Positions 7,720-16,875 of a stretch of DNA of 32,570 nt are shown here, piece by piece. Every line of letters begins with the position of its first letter. Position 1 is the first letter of the stretch. The notes under the pieces were generated by a model. The model did no database searches, was not told where the DNA came from, and saw only the letters and a program-made list of their open reading frames with translations. The DNA is taken from the IMG/VR virus record IMGVR_UViG_3300033153_005136, positions 1 to 32,570 of that record; one strand, written 5' to 3'. The position numbers were made by a program, and so were the translations under genes. This DNA comes from a virus.

Positions 7720-10035
7720 TTACTCCCTATTTTCATCACCAGCATCGTCCTGCCGAAATTCTGAAATTGTTCTATTTTCATCACTTGCATCATTTTGCAC
7801 ATATTCAGACGTATCTCTATCTTCATCACCCGCATCTTTAATAATATCACCAGTCGCCCAAGGTGGAGCAGTTGGCACATTTTCCAATATGCCAAATGGA
7901 TCAAAGCCAGCCCTTATTTGCCCGCGCTGTATTAAACAATTTAACATAATTGAGTAAATAGTGGCGGGTGCCTTGCCAGAAATGACATAATGCAGGTAGT
8001 TAGCTATCGGTTTTGTCTCATTATAACCTTGATACTCTGTTTCTCTCAATGCTATTTCCGGGTATAATTGAGGGTCGAGTAACATTGTAAATGGTGAACT
8101 CCAAAGCTTACCGTTGACATATGGCACACAAGATAGATTTGTGCTCAAGTTTGCGACTATCGAAAGCCACCTTTGCTCAACCAATGACCTGCCCTTTTCA
8201 GCTTGAAACTTATATGTTGTGAATGAGTAGCCTATAGTTTGAAGCGTATTATTTACGGTGTTAAAATCGTAGTCAGTACCATCTATTTCGATTTCGACAA
8301 TTGGCGCATTACGTGAAATAATTGCCGCTCTTCTGCCTTCATCAAATGTAAACGAAGCCTCTGACAGTCCATTAAGAGGGTATTCGTAAGTAGTCCAGCC
8401 TCTACGCTGCTCAACACCAAGTACTAAAAATTGAGATTCACCACCGGAAATAAATAGTTTCCCGTTCATGTAGAAAAAGTCAATATCATCAGCATCAAAT
8501 GTTTTAATTATATCTCTTATTGGCCTTGACACTTGCATCCCTGCAAAATCACTATGCCACTTAAAATCATCGCCAAATATTCTAAAATCTTGCTGGTCAT
8601 TAACAATTGCACATATCCCAACATTTGGAACGTATTGAGCGAAATCAGCATTCTCAATACCTATTACATGATCTTCAGTTATCCATCCTGAATTTGGGTC
8701 GCCATATGGCACTCTACCAGTTTTCCCTTGTTTGATGCCTAGTAGATCCTCCTTGAAAGATATGAGCTTAATCATCTTCTCACCATCACCCGGGTCTGAC
8801 TCAATAGAATCTAGAGCACGGGATGATTCAGAGTACTTTGTATTACTTTCTGGTGTAAAAAATATCTTTGATTCGATCGCATCCAAAGCATAAGAGCCAT
8901 TTGGCCCAGGTATCGACTTCACCCCTGAAACCCAGATCTTATTACGGTGAAAGGTTCCAATTGATGCACCCGGTAAAACGGTCATATCTAATCTATCACC
9001 ACTCACAAAATCAAGCGGGAATAATACGTCATCATCCTTTACTTTATCCGCGGCAAAGGTATATTCATCACCTACTAAAGTCGCTAGGAAAGTAGCTTTA
9101 TCAATTTCCTGAACAAGAAACATCTCATCTTCACGACCTATAATTTCGGCTGGTCCTTGTAGGCTTGGTACTGCATTTGTTGCTGTCGTAACGTCCTTGG
9201 ACCTATATAGTCTTGCGTGGGTCCAATTGCTATTAGCAATACTCTCCATCCCGGTCCCATCATTCAAGATTGCATCTACTTTAATTACATACTCTTGATC
9301 CGTACCCTCTGCATAGGCAAGTCGACCCTCTTTAAACGTTGGGCTTGCCAGTTTTACAGCTCTATTTGGACCTGACACAATCAGGTCCACCTGTGGAGTA
9401 ACTGAAGTATCCTTATATACCAATTCAACAGCGTATACTCTTTTACCATCTAATCCGGTTCCTGGAGCTCCAACTGTTGCGCCCGTTACTGATGTTATTT
9501 GTGGTGCAGGTAAGCCCATTTTTCTACGAACAAATTGTTGATCAAAAGAATCGTACTCAATAATGGAATTTCCTGACGTGTGAAAAACGTAAATCTTTTG
9601 ATTCGACATCATCCAATCTACCTTACCGTCAGCGTAAAGCTTCATTGGTGCGCCTGTTGATTTTTCCGTAACATTAGACCAGGAGTCGTAAGAATTTAAC
9701 GCATGAAACTTAAATAAAGAGTCTCCGTCGGTATCCTGTTGAATTACAACAAACTCAACATCACCAGCATCAAACACAATATGATTTATTATGTCAAATT
9801 CTCCGGTAAATGAATTTGTGAGCCTATTTGATCCTCTACGGGTTTTTAGATACCCTCTTGAACTATCCGACCCTGCATATACAGCGGATGGACTATAGAT
9901 ATCCATATTAACAAGATTTCTTAGTTCGTTTGGGTCAAGATCTGCATGGGGGCCAAATGTATTGAGTCCTGAAAATTGATCAATACTTAACTCTGACTCT
10001 GTAATTGTCGGTTGATTCTGTCGTGCACGTATCAA
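7720..10035 (-). CDS. Large beta-rich tail protein, nozzle / gp10-like
   Basis: This 771-residue protein starts SIDQFSGLNTFGPHADLDPNELRNLVNMDI, a pattern seen in podovirus tail-nozzle and stabilisation proteins (P22 gp10, T7 gp12 types), which are beta-propeller-like. Long beta-strand-rich stretches follow. The last about 45 residues are acidic degenerate 15-residue repeats. The likely start is TTG at 10035-10033, overlapping the TGA of the adaptor-like gene; there is no ATG nearby, and GAGG/GGAA lie upstream. Its place after the adaptor-like protein and before the fibre supports a distal-tail role. The family is inferred from position and pattern. Confidence 0.6.
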   Translation of the reverse strand: MIRARQNQPTITESELSIDQFSGLNTFGPHADLDPNELRNLVNMDIYSPSAVYAGSDSSRGYLKTRRGSNRLTNSFTGEFDIINHIVFDAGDVEFVVIQQDTDGDSLFKFHALNSYDSWSNVTEKSTGAPMKLYADGKVDWMMSNQKIYVFHTSGNSIIEYDSFDQQFVRRKMGLPAPQITSVTGATVGAPGTGLDGKRVYAVELVYKDTSVTPQVDLIVSGPNRAVKLASPTFKEGRLAYAEGTDQEYVIKVDAILNDGTGMESIANSNWTHARLYRSKDVTTATNAVPSLQGPAEIIGREDEMFLVQEIDKATFLATLVGDEYTFAADKVKDDDVLFPLDFVSGDRLDMTVLPGASIGTFHRNKIWVSGVKSIPGPNGSYALDAIESKIFFTPESNTKYSESSRALDSIESDPGDGEKMIKLISFKEDLLGIKQGKTGRVPYGDPNSGWITEDHVIGIENADFAQYVPNVGICAIVNDQQDFRIFGDDFKWHSDFAGMQVSRPIRDIIKTFDADDIDFFYMNGKLFISGGESQFLVLGVEQRRGWTTYEYPLNGLSEASFTFDEGRRAAIISRNAPIVEIEIDGTDYDFNTVNNTLQTIGYSFTTYKFQAEKGRSLVEQRWLSIVANLSTNLSCVPYVNGKLWSSPFTMLLDPQLYPEIALRETEYQGYNETKPIANYLHYVISGKAPATIYSIMLNCLIQRGQIRAGFDPFGILENVPTAPPWATGDIIKDAGDEDRDTSEYVQNDASDENRTISEFRQDDAGDENRE
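7727..7840 (-). repeat. 45-bp tandem repeats at the 3' end of the nozzle-like gene
   Basis: Copies begin at 7727, 7772 and 7817, a spacing of exactly 45 bp; the third copy is partial. They keep the reading frame and encode 15-residue acidic units: roughly IIKDAGDEDRDTSEY, VQNDASDENRTISEF and RQDDAGDENRE at the C-terminus. Conserved positions are D-A/S-G/S-D-E-x-R. The array is a repeated, probably flexible acidic tail that could vary in copy number by slippage. Confidence 0.85.
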
Positions 10036-11105
10036 TTCCAGTTACCGCCTCTTCCGAAGTAACGGTCTCCATTGTGGCCGCCACTTGAGTCTCCGAGTGT
10101 TGAAAGGTCTGAAATGTTATCGCCATGAGAAATCCAGTCAGAACCACGTCCAAAAGCTTGATACTGTGTTTGTGCATCTTCCCAAAATTTGGAACATATG
10201 GGAATCATCATTTCCCTTACACTCCCTTGATCCCCATAGGTCGCTGTGTTTGCAAATGCTGAAATACCTTTATACAGAACTTCATATCTGTATTCTTCTG
10301 GTATAACTATGTTCGCTTCATCCTCAATACTTTCTATTGCTGGCGGGTTCCTGTAGTACGCCCATCGCAAACGTGAGGTATTCAAGGTTGTTCCACTTGG
10401 GCCACAAGCTTTCTCTGTTTGTAGTATCTCTAGTGCTGTAGAGGTTACAAGTGTTATCTCTTGAACTTCACTTACCTGGTCAAACCTATAAGGGAAAAAC
10501 GACCTTCTTCCTGGTTCATTATCCGTAATCAGTCCGTAATCATCCGGCCCATTGTACCCACTATTTGCGGGTACATGGAATATTGTTTCATCTGATACAG
10601 TTGTTATACCTATCAATTTTCTGTATGGTGGATTACCATCTGCTACAGAGGGCATTCTATACGGGCCTTTACTGACCTCGAACGCCTGACCATCACATAT
10701 AACGCCAGTGGCAACACTCCCACCAGCAATGGTTAAAATCTCGCCATCTGGTATGGTTATATTTGTTCCACCGTCTGGGGGCTCTATAATCCATTTATTC
10801 AAACGGTTCTGAGTTCTGAAATTTAGCAGAGTTCCGAAAGTACCTAATGTATTTCCAGAAACGCTCTTGCCTATGTCAGCCTCGATAGGTGAAGTATAAG
10901 TAACATCAGTATTAAGCCAAACATCTTGACCTAACTTCATCACTTGCCCCCATTCCTCGAAAGCAGCTAAATCTTTATTGTAGGCAATGTGTTGCACCAT
11001 GTTAGCGAACTTGACTAACTGCGCTTGGCTAACTTGAAACCGGATACCATACTCTTCATGTGCTAAAAGTATAACATCCTGTAATGTTGTAACTGGTGCA
11101 GACAT
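10032..11105 (-). CDS. Head-to-tail adaptor-like protein
   Basis: This 357-residue protein has a helical N-terminal part (residues 1-55, TLQDVILLAHEEYGIRFQVSQAQLVKFANMVQHIAYNKDL), a beta-rich middle, and a helical C-terminal part ending in a Gly/Asn/Ser-rich tail. It lies after the capsid genes and before the nozzle-like gene, where podoviruses encode adaptor or head-completion proteins. The helix-beta-helix layout fits such a connector. GAGGTAAAA precedes the ATG. I see no catalytic motif. The assignment is contextual. Confidence 0.45.
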   Translation of the reverse strand: MSAPVTTLQDVILLAHEEYGIRFQVSQAQLVKFANMVQHIAYNKDLAAFEEWGQVMKLGQDVWLNTDVTYTSPIEADIGKSVSGNTLGTFGTLLNFRTQNRLNKWIIEPPDGGTNITIPDGEILTIAGGSVATGVICDGQAFEVSKGPYRMPSVADGNPPYRKLIGITTVSDETIFHVPANSGYNGPDDYGLITDNEPGRRSFFPYRFDQVSEVQEITLVTSTALEILQTEKACGPSGTTLNTSRLRWAYYRNPPAIESIEDEANIVIPEEYRYEVLYKGISAFANTATYGDQGSVREMMIPICSKFWEDAQTQYQAFGRGSDWISHGDNISDLSTLGDSSGGHNGDRYFGRGGNWN

Positions 11106-11114
11106 TTTTACCTC

Positions 11115-11753
11115 TTACTTTTTACTTTCAGCGAGCATTGCATCGAGAGTTTTCAATGATGCATTTTTAGGAGGCGTTACTCCAGCTTTTTTAAGTTCTT
11201 CAATCTTCTCTCTTTTAAGTTCTTCGATTGCCGCTTTTTTAGCTTCCTCGTCGTTCTTGCTTGAGTTGAGTTTCATTTCGGCAAGTTCTTTTCTAAAAGC
11301 TTCAAGCTCTTTGGATGCCTCACTCTTGATCTCATTTAACTTAATTTCAGATTCAGCTTTTTGATCTGCCAATTCTTTTTTAAGACTTTCAACTTCTTCA
11401 GACCTGTCGGGATATTCAAAAGGGTTCGGGTCGTGATGTTCAGAGTTGTCATAGCTTGCACCTTCAACGTCACCACTGAAAACTTCAGGCATACCCTTCA
11501 TGATATCAACCTTAACAATTTCGGCCTCTTCACCAGCTTTTAAAACGGTAAAATGACTATAGTGTCGTGAAATCCAACTTTGATTATGTTGATTGTTTGG
11601 AATAATCCATTCAAGCAATTTGTTTTCAACTGAAACACTTGTAGGGTCGAGCATTTCAATCGGGTTTAAATCATTTGTTTTCATCCCCGGAAGACTATAT
11701 GATAGTTGATCTTTTTTAAGCTTTTTTTCTGCTTGTAATACGAAATATTCCAT
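11115..11753 (-). CDS. Coiled-coil structural protein after the capsid genes
   Basis: This 212-residue protein has an N-terminal mixed region (residues 1-110) and a long Glu/Lys-rich coiled coil (about 116-180), then a short basic tail ending LKTLDAMLAESKK, which resembles a small helical peptide-binding or docking motif. I place the start at ATG 11753 because AAAGGAATTT is ideally spaced before it. A longer in-frame GTG start at 11774 would lie inside the terminator hairpin. It is the first gene after that hairpin. Possible roles are head completion or capsid-associated protein; the function is unknown. Confidence 0.55.
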   Translation of the reverse strand: MEYFVLQAEKKLKKDQLSYSLPGMKTNDLNPIEMLDPTSVSVENKLLEWIIPNNQHNQSWISRHYSHFTVLKAGEEAEIVKVDIMKGMPEVFSGDVEGASYDNSEHHDPNPFEYPDRSEEVESLKKELADQKAESEIKLNEIKSEASKELEAFRKELAEMKLNSSKNDEEAKKAAIEELKREKIEELKKAGVTPPKNASLKTLDAMLAESKK

Positions 11754-11760
11754 AAATTCC

Positions 11761-11794
11761 TTTAAAATAGCCACTACACCGGAATGTAGTGGCT
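11761..11794 (-). terminator. Hairpin terminator downstream of capsid and decoration genes
   Basis: A perfect 10-bp stem (AGCCACTACA with TGTAGTGGCT) encloses a 6-nt loop at 11769-11794. On the minus strand it is followed by ATTTTAAA. It lies just after the stop of the decoration-like gene and just before the next gene. The short, interrupted T-tract suggests a leaky terminator. This would let capsid genes be expressed above the downstream tail genes, a common late-operon arrangement. Confidence 0.7.
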
Positions 11795-11800
11795 AATGAT

Positions 11801-12121
11801 TTAAGCCGCTTTCTGGCCTGTGTAGGTTACTTCCACAGTGTAAGAAGCAGTTGCAACGTCAGCAGTTAAAACCTGATAAATACTTACATTCATTCCGGTT
11901 TTAGTGATTGCTGTAGCTGCATAGTTGCCTTTAATTGCGCCAAGATCCGTGCAAACAACCCCGATAATATCAGGAATATTTACAAATGATTTATCAAACA
12001 CAACTGCTACTGTAGTAGTTGTGTCATTACCAGCAGTTACCGCAACTGTAACGCTAGCTTTATTAACGGTTTCCCGTGCCCCTAATGCGGCAACGGGTAG
12101 TTTTTTCTGTGTATCAGCCAT
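11801..12121 (-). CDS. Small beta-rich protein, capsid-decoration candidate
   Basis: This 106-residue protein is rich in Thr, Val and Ala, with alternating hydrophobic/polar stretches that suggest beta strands, and it has no Cys. It follows the major capsid gene by 12 nt, has the strongest ribosome binding site seen here (AAGGGAGGTGTCAC before ATG), and is followed by a terminator. Together these features fit an abundant capsid-decoration or head-fibre-base protein. No family is recognised. Confidence 0.5.
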   Translation of the reverse strand: MADTQKKLPVAALGARETVNKASVTVAVTAGNDTTTTVAVVFDKSFVNIPDIIGVVCTDLGAIKGNYAATAITKTGMNVSIYQVLTADVATASYTVEVTYTGQKAA

Positions 12122-12133
12122 GTGACACCTCCC

Positions 12134-13396
12134 TTAAATTGTTGTCGCTGGTGTAGCGGTAGAGTAGATAAATGAACTCTGGTTTAATGGTTTGTCTGTA
12201 GCGACTGAGCTGGCTAAGTCGATACGTTCGCACCCACAAGCTTGGTGAGCCGCGAGACCTTGAGAAAAACCATAATCAAAATCTTTTTCCGTAAAGTCAA
12301 GATCTTTAATTTTAGCCATACCGATAGTTCCTTTACCCATCATTATGGCGTTTTCACAAGTACCAACTCCAGCGCCAGTCTTAGCCACTGGAAGTCTTTG
12401 GTCTTCAATTTTGTAATACTGAGTTCTTTCAGCGTCTGTAGCTGGGCCTGAAGCAGTATTCCAAAGAGGTTGACGCTCGTTTGTAACCCACAAAGTGCGC
12501 TTGTATGTGCCGATGATACCAGAAATTGCTCTATTGTCAATGCCACGGCTTCCAGCATTAGTCATAAGCTCACGCCATGTTCCTGACCCTGTAGCTGTTG
12601 TCAGTTGACGAGACTGTGTCTCTGACAACATGCCAATGTACTGAACAGAATTGTTACCACTTTTCCAGCTAAGCTTTTGAAGCTTAACGCCATTTGAAGC
12701 GTCTGCTTGATGAACCATAGAGTCCATTGAAGCTAGCGAAAAGGTGTTTGCTGTTGTAAGTGCATCAAGAGCAGTTTGGATGTTTCCGGCATAAGTAACG
12801 TCATTAGAGTTGTAAGTCACTGGGCCTGTTGTACCTTGAACCAGCCAATTTGGGTGGTGAGATACTGATACAGGAGCGGATACAAGCGTTTCACCAGTCC
12901 AGTACTCTGCTTCCGTTAGGAATTCATCAGCACCCTGAAACAAGGCACGACTGTAGTTATAATCCATCAATTCACCGAAATAGTCGGTGAGAAGTTGAAC
13001 CTTCTGTGCCGCAATGTTGTAATAATCAGTGGCATCACCTTCAACCGACATATCTGTGACTGAAGTAGCTTTACGCTGTAGATTGTAGTTAATCTGCTTG
13101 TAGCGCATTTTAGGGGTTTCTTCGCTACCCTCTACCTTCTGCCAACCACCTTGACCCATGATTTTCAACTTCTCAAGGAAAGGAATGGTTGTTTTCATTA
13201 CCCCTTTGTTGAACGAGTCAGATACAACCTGAACAACTGAGTCAGAGATTTTATTTTTACCGCCATTTGGAACGGAACTTGTCGTTTCAACGCGGTTAGA
13301 TAATTGTGACCATTGAGAGTTAGCGATAACCTCTTTGGTCATATTTTTTCTCCAAGTCTGAACCTGGAGTGGTGCAAAAACTGGTACTGCTGCCAT
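12134..13396 (-). CDS. Major capsid protein (N4-gp56 / DUF4043-like)
   Basis: This 420-residue protein follows the scaffold-like gene and precedes the decoration-like gene. The pattern fits the N4-gp56/DUF4043 capsid family: an N-terminal helical segment with a TWRKNMTKEVIANSQWSQLS motif, a KTTIPFLEKLKIMGQGGW stretch (about 68-86), DYNYSRALFQGADEFLTEA (about 140-160), and a C-terminal region reading AIMMGKGTIGMAK followed by DYGFSQGLAAHQACG. In this family, length and HK97-type position are conserved rather than catalytic residues. AGGAAACTAGCTC precedes the ATG. The assignment rests on pattern and gene order together. Confidence 0.8.
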   Translation of the reverse strand: MAAVPVFAPLQVQTWRKNMTKEVIANSQWSQLSNRVETTSSVPNGGKNKISDSVVQVVSDSFNKGVMKTTIPFLEKLKIMGQGGWQKVEGSEETPKMRYKQINYNLQRKATSVTDMSVEGDATDYYNIAAQKVQLLTDYFGELMDYNYSRALFQGADEFLTEAEYWTGETLVSAPVSVSHHPNWLVQGTTGPVTYNSNDVTYAGNIQTALDALTTANTFSLASMDSMVHQADASNGVKLQKLSWKSGNNSVQYIGMLSETQSRQLTTATGSGTWRELMTNAGSRGIDNRAISGIIGTYKRTLWVTNERQPLWNTASGPATDAERTQYYKIEDQRLPVAKTGAGVGTCENAIMMGKGTIGMAKIKDLDFTEKDFDYGFSQGLAAHQACGCERIDLASSVATDKPLNQSSFIYSTATPATTI

Positions 13397-13412
13397 GAGC
13401 TAGTTTCCTATT

Positions 13413-14711
13413 TTATCCCCTCGGAAATAGACGTTTGTGGAATCTTTTGGGAATCTTACCTTTAATAAGAGTCCCGCTTTCATCCGTCCAACTGTCAGGA
13501 ACATTCATTTCACCTTGTTCCATTTTTGTAATTGAACTTTCGTCTATATGTGGGTCTTGTTCGTTATTTTTAACACGTCCTTGCAAATTAGATAAAGATG
13601 CATTAACGGACGGTTTGTGCTGAGTGGACTTTTGCCCTTTTTTCTCAGCGTCTATTAATTGGTTTACAAATCCACCATTCTCATGCTGGAACATAATATG
13701 AGCAGTTTTTAAATCCGGCATATTTTTTTCATGAGCATATCTAATTAACTTATCAATTTGCTCGAACTTTGGATGAAGAGCTTCATTACTTCCACCAAAG
13801 TACTTTTTACCAAGTTCCCGAGCTTCTGAAGCTGTTAAATTAAAGACCTTCTGGTTGTGACTTACCAAATCAACGATATCGTCAACCCATCCGTTTGTTG
13901 CGGCTGAGTATTCACTATCTTCAACTCTCTTAGTCTCATTTCCGGTTAATTTCTCAACAGTAGCAGTGAGTTTTGCAATTGCACTGTCTTGGCCTTTAAC
14001 GTACTTCGCCAAACCCTCATCCATATAATCATCGATATCAAACTCAACCGTTTCCGCCTCATTAGTTTGTTTTGCGGTATTGGGTGTGTTATTATCTCCC
14101 ATCAATTCATTGAAATGAGCTATTGCCTCCGGCTTTCCAGCCCTGTAGTCTTCAATCCATTTTAGGTGGTTGGCTTCACGACCCTTAACTTCTTTAAGTT
14201 CAGCGCCAAGCTTTCCACCTGACTTTTTTACGCCATCAATCAAACCCTGAACTTTTGTATTTAGTTCACTAATATCTTTAGCGCCTATAGATGTCATTGC
14301 CTTTTGCAGAGTGTCAGCGTTTTCATTAGATAGATTAAAATCCTGAGTTGTTTCAGCTGGCTTTTCTTGGGTGCCATCTGTCGCCTCTGGTTCTCCTTCT
14401 GTCTTTTCGCTTTTCTCTTCAGTGCCCTTTTTTGCCGGCTCTTCAATCTTACCGTCTCTAACTTTTTCAGAAACAGAATCATAAACATCTATTTCCTCAT
14501 CGGTCATCTGGTAATTGTTGTCATCGTCATATTTAGCTAAAATTTCTTGATACGTTTCGATTTCAGACGGTTGCGCCTGTTCTTGTGTATCTGATGTAGC
14601 TACTTCTTGGGGTGCCGTTTCCCCTTGTATTTGAGTTTCAGCCACTTCAGGCAAATCAGTATTTACAACTGTCTCAACTGGTACTGTCTCAATAGGTATT
14701 TCTGTGCTCAT
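13413..14711 (-). CDS. Scaffolding-like protein
   Basis: This 432-residue protein lies between portal and capsid, the usual place for scaffold. Its first about 130 residues are strongly acidic and low-complexity (Glu, Thr, Gln, Pro). The middle is helical (about 130-360), and the last residues are basic (GKIPKRFHKRLFPRG). An acidic disordered head and a basic C-terminal helix that binds coat protein are the classic scaffold layout in P22-type phages. AAGGAAAGCAAAAT precedes the ATG. There is no visible protease domain. Confidence 0.7.
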   Translation of the reverse strand: MSTEIPIETVPVETVVNTDLPEVAETQIQGETAPQEVATSDTQEQAQPSEIETYQEILAKYDDDNNYQMTDEEIDVYDSVSEKVRDGKIEEPAKKGTEEKSEKTEGEPEATDGTQEKPAETTQDFNLSNENADTLQKAMTSIGAKDISELNTKVQGLIDGVKKSGGKLGAELKEVKGREANHLKWIEDYRAGKPEAIAHFNELMGDNNTPNTAKQTNEAETVEFDIDDYMDEGLAKYVKGQDSAIAKLTATVEKLTGNETKRVEDSEYSAATNGWVDDIVDLVSHNQKVFNLTASEARELGKKYFGGSNEALHPKFEQIDKLIRYAHEKNMPDLKTAHIMFQHENGGFVNQLIDAEKKGQKSTQHKPSVNASLSNLQGRVKNNEQDPHIDESSITKMEQGEMNVPDSWTDESGTLIKGKIPKRFHKRLFPRG

Positions 14712-14771
14712 ATTTTGCTTTCCTTAAAGGTTTAAGCGGTTTTATTTCGGTTTATGCTTTCACATTCCGTA

Positions 14772-16805
14772 TTAATAGGCCATTTGTGGTGGTTGTGCAG
14801 TTTGTGGTATTCCACCACTCTGCTGACCACCTATAGCCCCTGTTTGTTCTGCCTCTGTCTGGGCAAGTCCTTGCATTTTACTCATATTGTCCAATTCCGC
14901 ACCTTCTGCTTGTGTAGCTGATAACTGTTGTTCAGCTCCACGCTTTGCAATTTCTGCCTGTTGGATTATGTTAGAGTATTTCTTTAAAAATTCTTTTGTC
15001 TTCTCTGGAGCATCACCTAAACGTATGATCTCTTCAAGTAGCCCAGCAGCTAAGCCAGGATCATTCTGAATAAAACCCGACTGCATTAGTGCACCCATGA
15101 TTTTCAACTGCTTATCCCTGTAAGTTTGAGACCTTGAAGACTCTTTAATATTTATACTATAGATAGCCGTATTGATATCGTTAAGCTTTTTATATCCACC
15201 CGTGAAATTACCTAAAGCATCCTGTTCAGGTACCATTTTATTTATAGTGGCAAACGGGTTCATTTCCGGTGTAGTCATATCCACAATGCGAAATGTTTTT
15301 TCCTCGGTGTAGTAAGTGCGCCAATAGTAGTATCTGAGTTCGTCACGTCTTTCCAAAAACAATCTGTAATTCTTCATTAGTGGCTGTAATTGAACAGCCC
15401 CCTGCTCTATTCTCTGAGCATTTAACACACCTGAAACACCGCTTTCTTCCTGTACACCCTGCATTGAAGGAGGAGTACTTGTTATCTCTTGCAGAAACGA
15501 CATAGAGTAATCGAGTGCATACTGGTGATCCGCTGTAACTCCAGCCCTTGGAACTGGTGCCATTGCTTCACCTATATGGCCTTTCCTAACTTGGAACGCC
15601 CTATCTGAATCTGAATGATGTCGAGCTGCTAACTTTGCCTCACGCTCCGAGATAAAAGCAGTAGGGTCTATTAACATAGCTCCAGCCGCTGAGTGTGTAG
15701 CCGCTGAAACGATGTTACTCATCATTGCGTTTACTACTTTGTTAGGCCCTCTCTCATGATCTATAAACCCTTGTGGTTGGCCAGCTAAAGATTCCGCTAC
15801 CATTTCAAGTATAGGCCAAATTATTTTATTTGTTCTTGGGTCTCTTGGTTGACAATGGTATTTCCCGTTATACAGGTATTCAGTGTTTGAGAAATCTTCA
15901 CAAGCTATTGCAATGTAGAGAAATTCAGCATCCTCTTCCTGTATTTCCGCTTCAGGTTGAGACTGCTGAAACTCTTTTAAATCCTCTTCGTCAATAATTA
16001 TTTTCTTATCTTCAACTAATGCAAAATAAGCAGTACCGTCAACTTTGTAAAATCTCTCAGTCAGTAAGTACTCACCGTTTCGCTCATTCTTTTGTTCATG
16101 CCCTCTATCGGCAAAAACTTGCACCTCTTCATAGCTATTATTAGACTTTGAGTCATTCTCTAAGCTAAATTGAAGTTCTTTTTTCTTCTTTCCAAAATAT
16201 TTAGTTAGATAACTGTATGAAACAAATGAATCTCGATCAACAAACTGGGCATCATCACGGGTAATCAATACTCTTGATTCTGGATCCCAATAAATAGCAA
16301 ATGGGTTCTGCTGTACGGTTTTCATTACTGGTTTGCGACCGTCAACAACATCCATATAGCATTCTTGGAACGAATTACCACCTGCCCAAGCTTGACGCAT
16401 GAGTTCAATGTCGTTCATGTCATCTTTTTGGTCAGCCGATTCTCTGGCATCCAACTGCTGTAATATTTCTGAAATATCATCATCTTCAGGGGATGTCGCC
16501 TGAAACTCTGCTTCATACTGATTCTGAATCATCATACCCAAAATGGTACGTTCAGAGGTTTTTATCTGATTGAAGACAATTGGCGTTTTACGCTTATCCC
16601 GATATCTCTTAAGCTCATCACCATCATTGTGAAAGCCTCTAAGAAAATTATGATTAACTTCACGATTGTTATTGAATTCACCATGATATTCACGCACAAA
16701 TCTATGGTGATAGATTAAATCATTAGCATCTTTAGACTTATGTAGTTCATAAGTTGCATTAATATCGGTGTCGTGGTCTGAATTCTTATCTATATTAATC
16801 GCCAA
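14772..16805 (-). CDS. Portal protein, P22-type
   Basis: The 677-residue product starts at TTG 16805-16803, preceded by AAGGGA at good spacing; no ATG occurs until well inside the conserved region. A longer open frame goes back to TTG 16862, without a ribosome binding site. Recognisable portal features are NHNFLRGFHNDGDELKRYRDKRKTPIVFNQIKTSERTILGM, the tryptophan-rich QNPFAIYWDPESR segment, and a long helical region ending in a Gln/Ala-rich tail. The length (P22 portal about 725) and its place between TerL and scaffold agree. The start overlaps a 26-codon ORF by 11 nt, the same overlap seen at three other junctions of this operon. Confidence 0.8.
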   Translation of the reverse strand: MAINIDKNSDHDTDINATYELHKSKDANDLIYHHRFVREYHGEFNNNREVNHNFLRGFHNDGDELKRYRDKRKTPIVFNQIKTSERTILGMMIQNQYEAEFQATSPEDDDISEILQQLDARESADQKDDMNDIELMRQAWAGGNSFQECYMDVVDGRKPVMKTVQQNPFAIYWDPESRVLITRDDAQFVDRDSFVSYSYLTKYFGKKKKELQFSLENDSKSNNSYEEVQVFADRGHEQKNERNGEYLLTERFYKVDGTAYFALVEDKKIIIDEEDLKEFQQSQPEAEIQEEDAEFLYIAIACEDFSNTEYLYNGKYHCQPRDPRTNKIIWPILEMVAESLAGQPQGFIDHERGPNKVVNAMMSNIVSAATHSAAGAMLIDPTAFISEREAKLAARHHSDSDRAFQVRKGHIGEAMAPVPRAGVTADHQYALDYSMSFLQEITSTPPSMQGVQEESGVSGVLNAQRIEQGAVQLQPLMKNYRLFLERRDELRYYYWRTYYTEEKTFRIVDMTTPEMNPFATINKMVPEQDALGNFTGGYKKLNDINTAIYSINIKESSRSQTYRDKQLKIMGALMQSGFIQNDPGLAAGLLEEIIRLGDAPEKTKEFLKKYSNIIQQAEIAKRGAEQQLSATQAEGAELDNMSKMQGLAQTEAEQTGAIGGQQSGGIPQTAQPPQMAY

Positions 16806-16875
16806 ATTGATCCCTTGGAAATATGCAACTATTCGCCATATGTCCAATATAGCTTGTAACAAATGTTTTTGCCAT
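16795..16875 (-). CDS. 26-residue ORF coupled to the portal gene
   Basis: ATG 16875-16873 overlaps the TAA of the HTH gene (TAATG) and has AGGTGAT six bases upstream, a better initiation signal than the portal itself has. It encodes MAKTFVTSYIGHMANSCIFP and six more residues, then stops at 16797-16795, 11 nt inside the portal gene. It may be a real microprotein or leader that couples portal translation. Alternatively, it may be the true N-terminus of the portal separated by a frameshift or sequence error. No similarity is recognised. Confidence 0.45.
   Translation of the reverse strand: MAKTFVTSYIGHMANSCIFPRDQFGD

Noticed and set aside
7710-7904. 64-codon minus frame at the end of the nozzle-like gene
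   Set aside because: Arises from the 45-bp repeats read in another frame; overlaps two real genes entirely.
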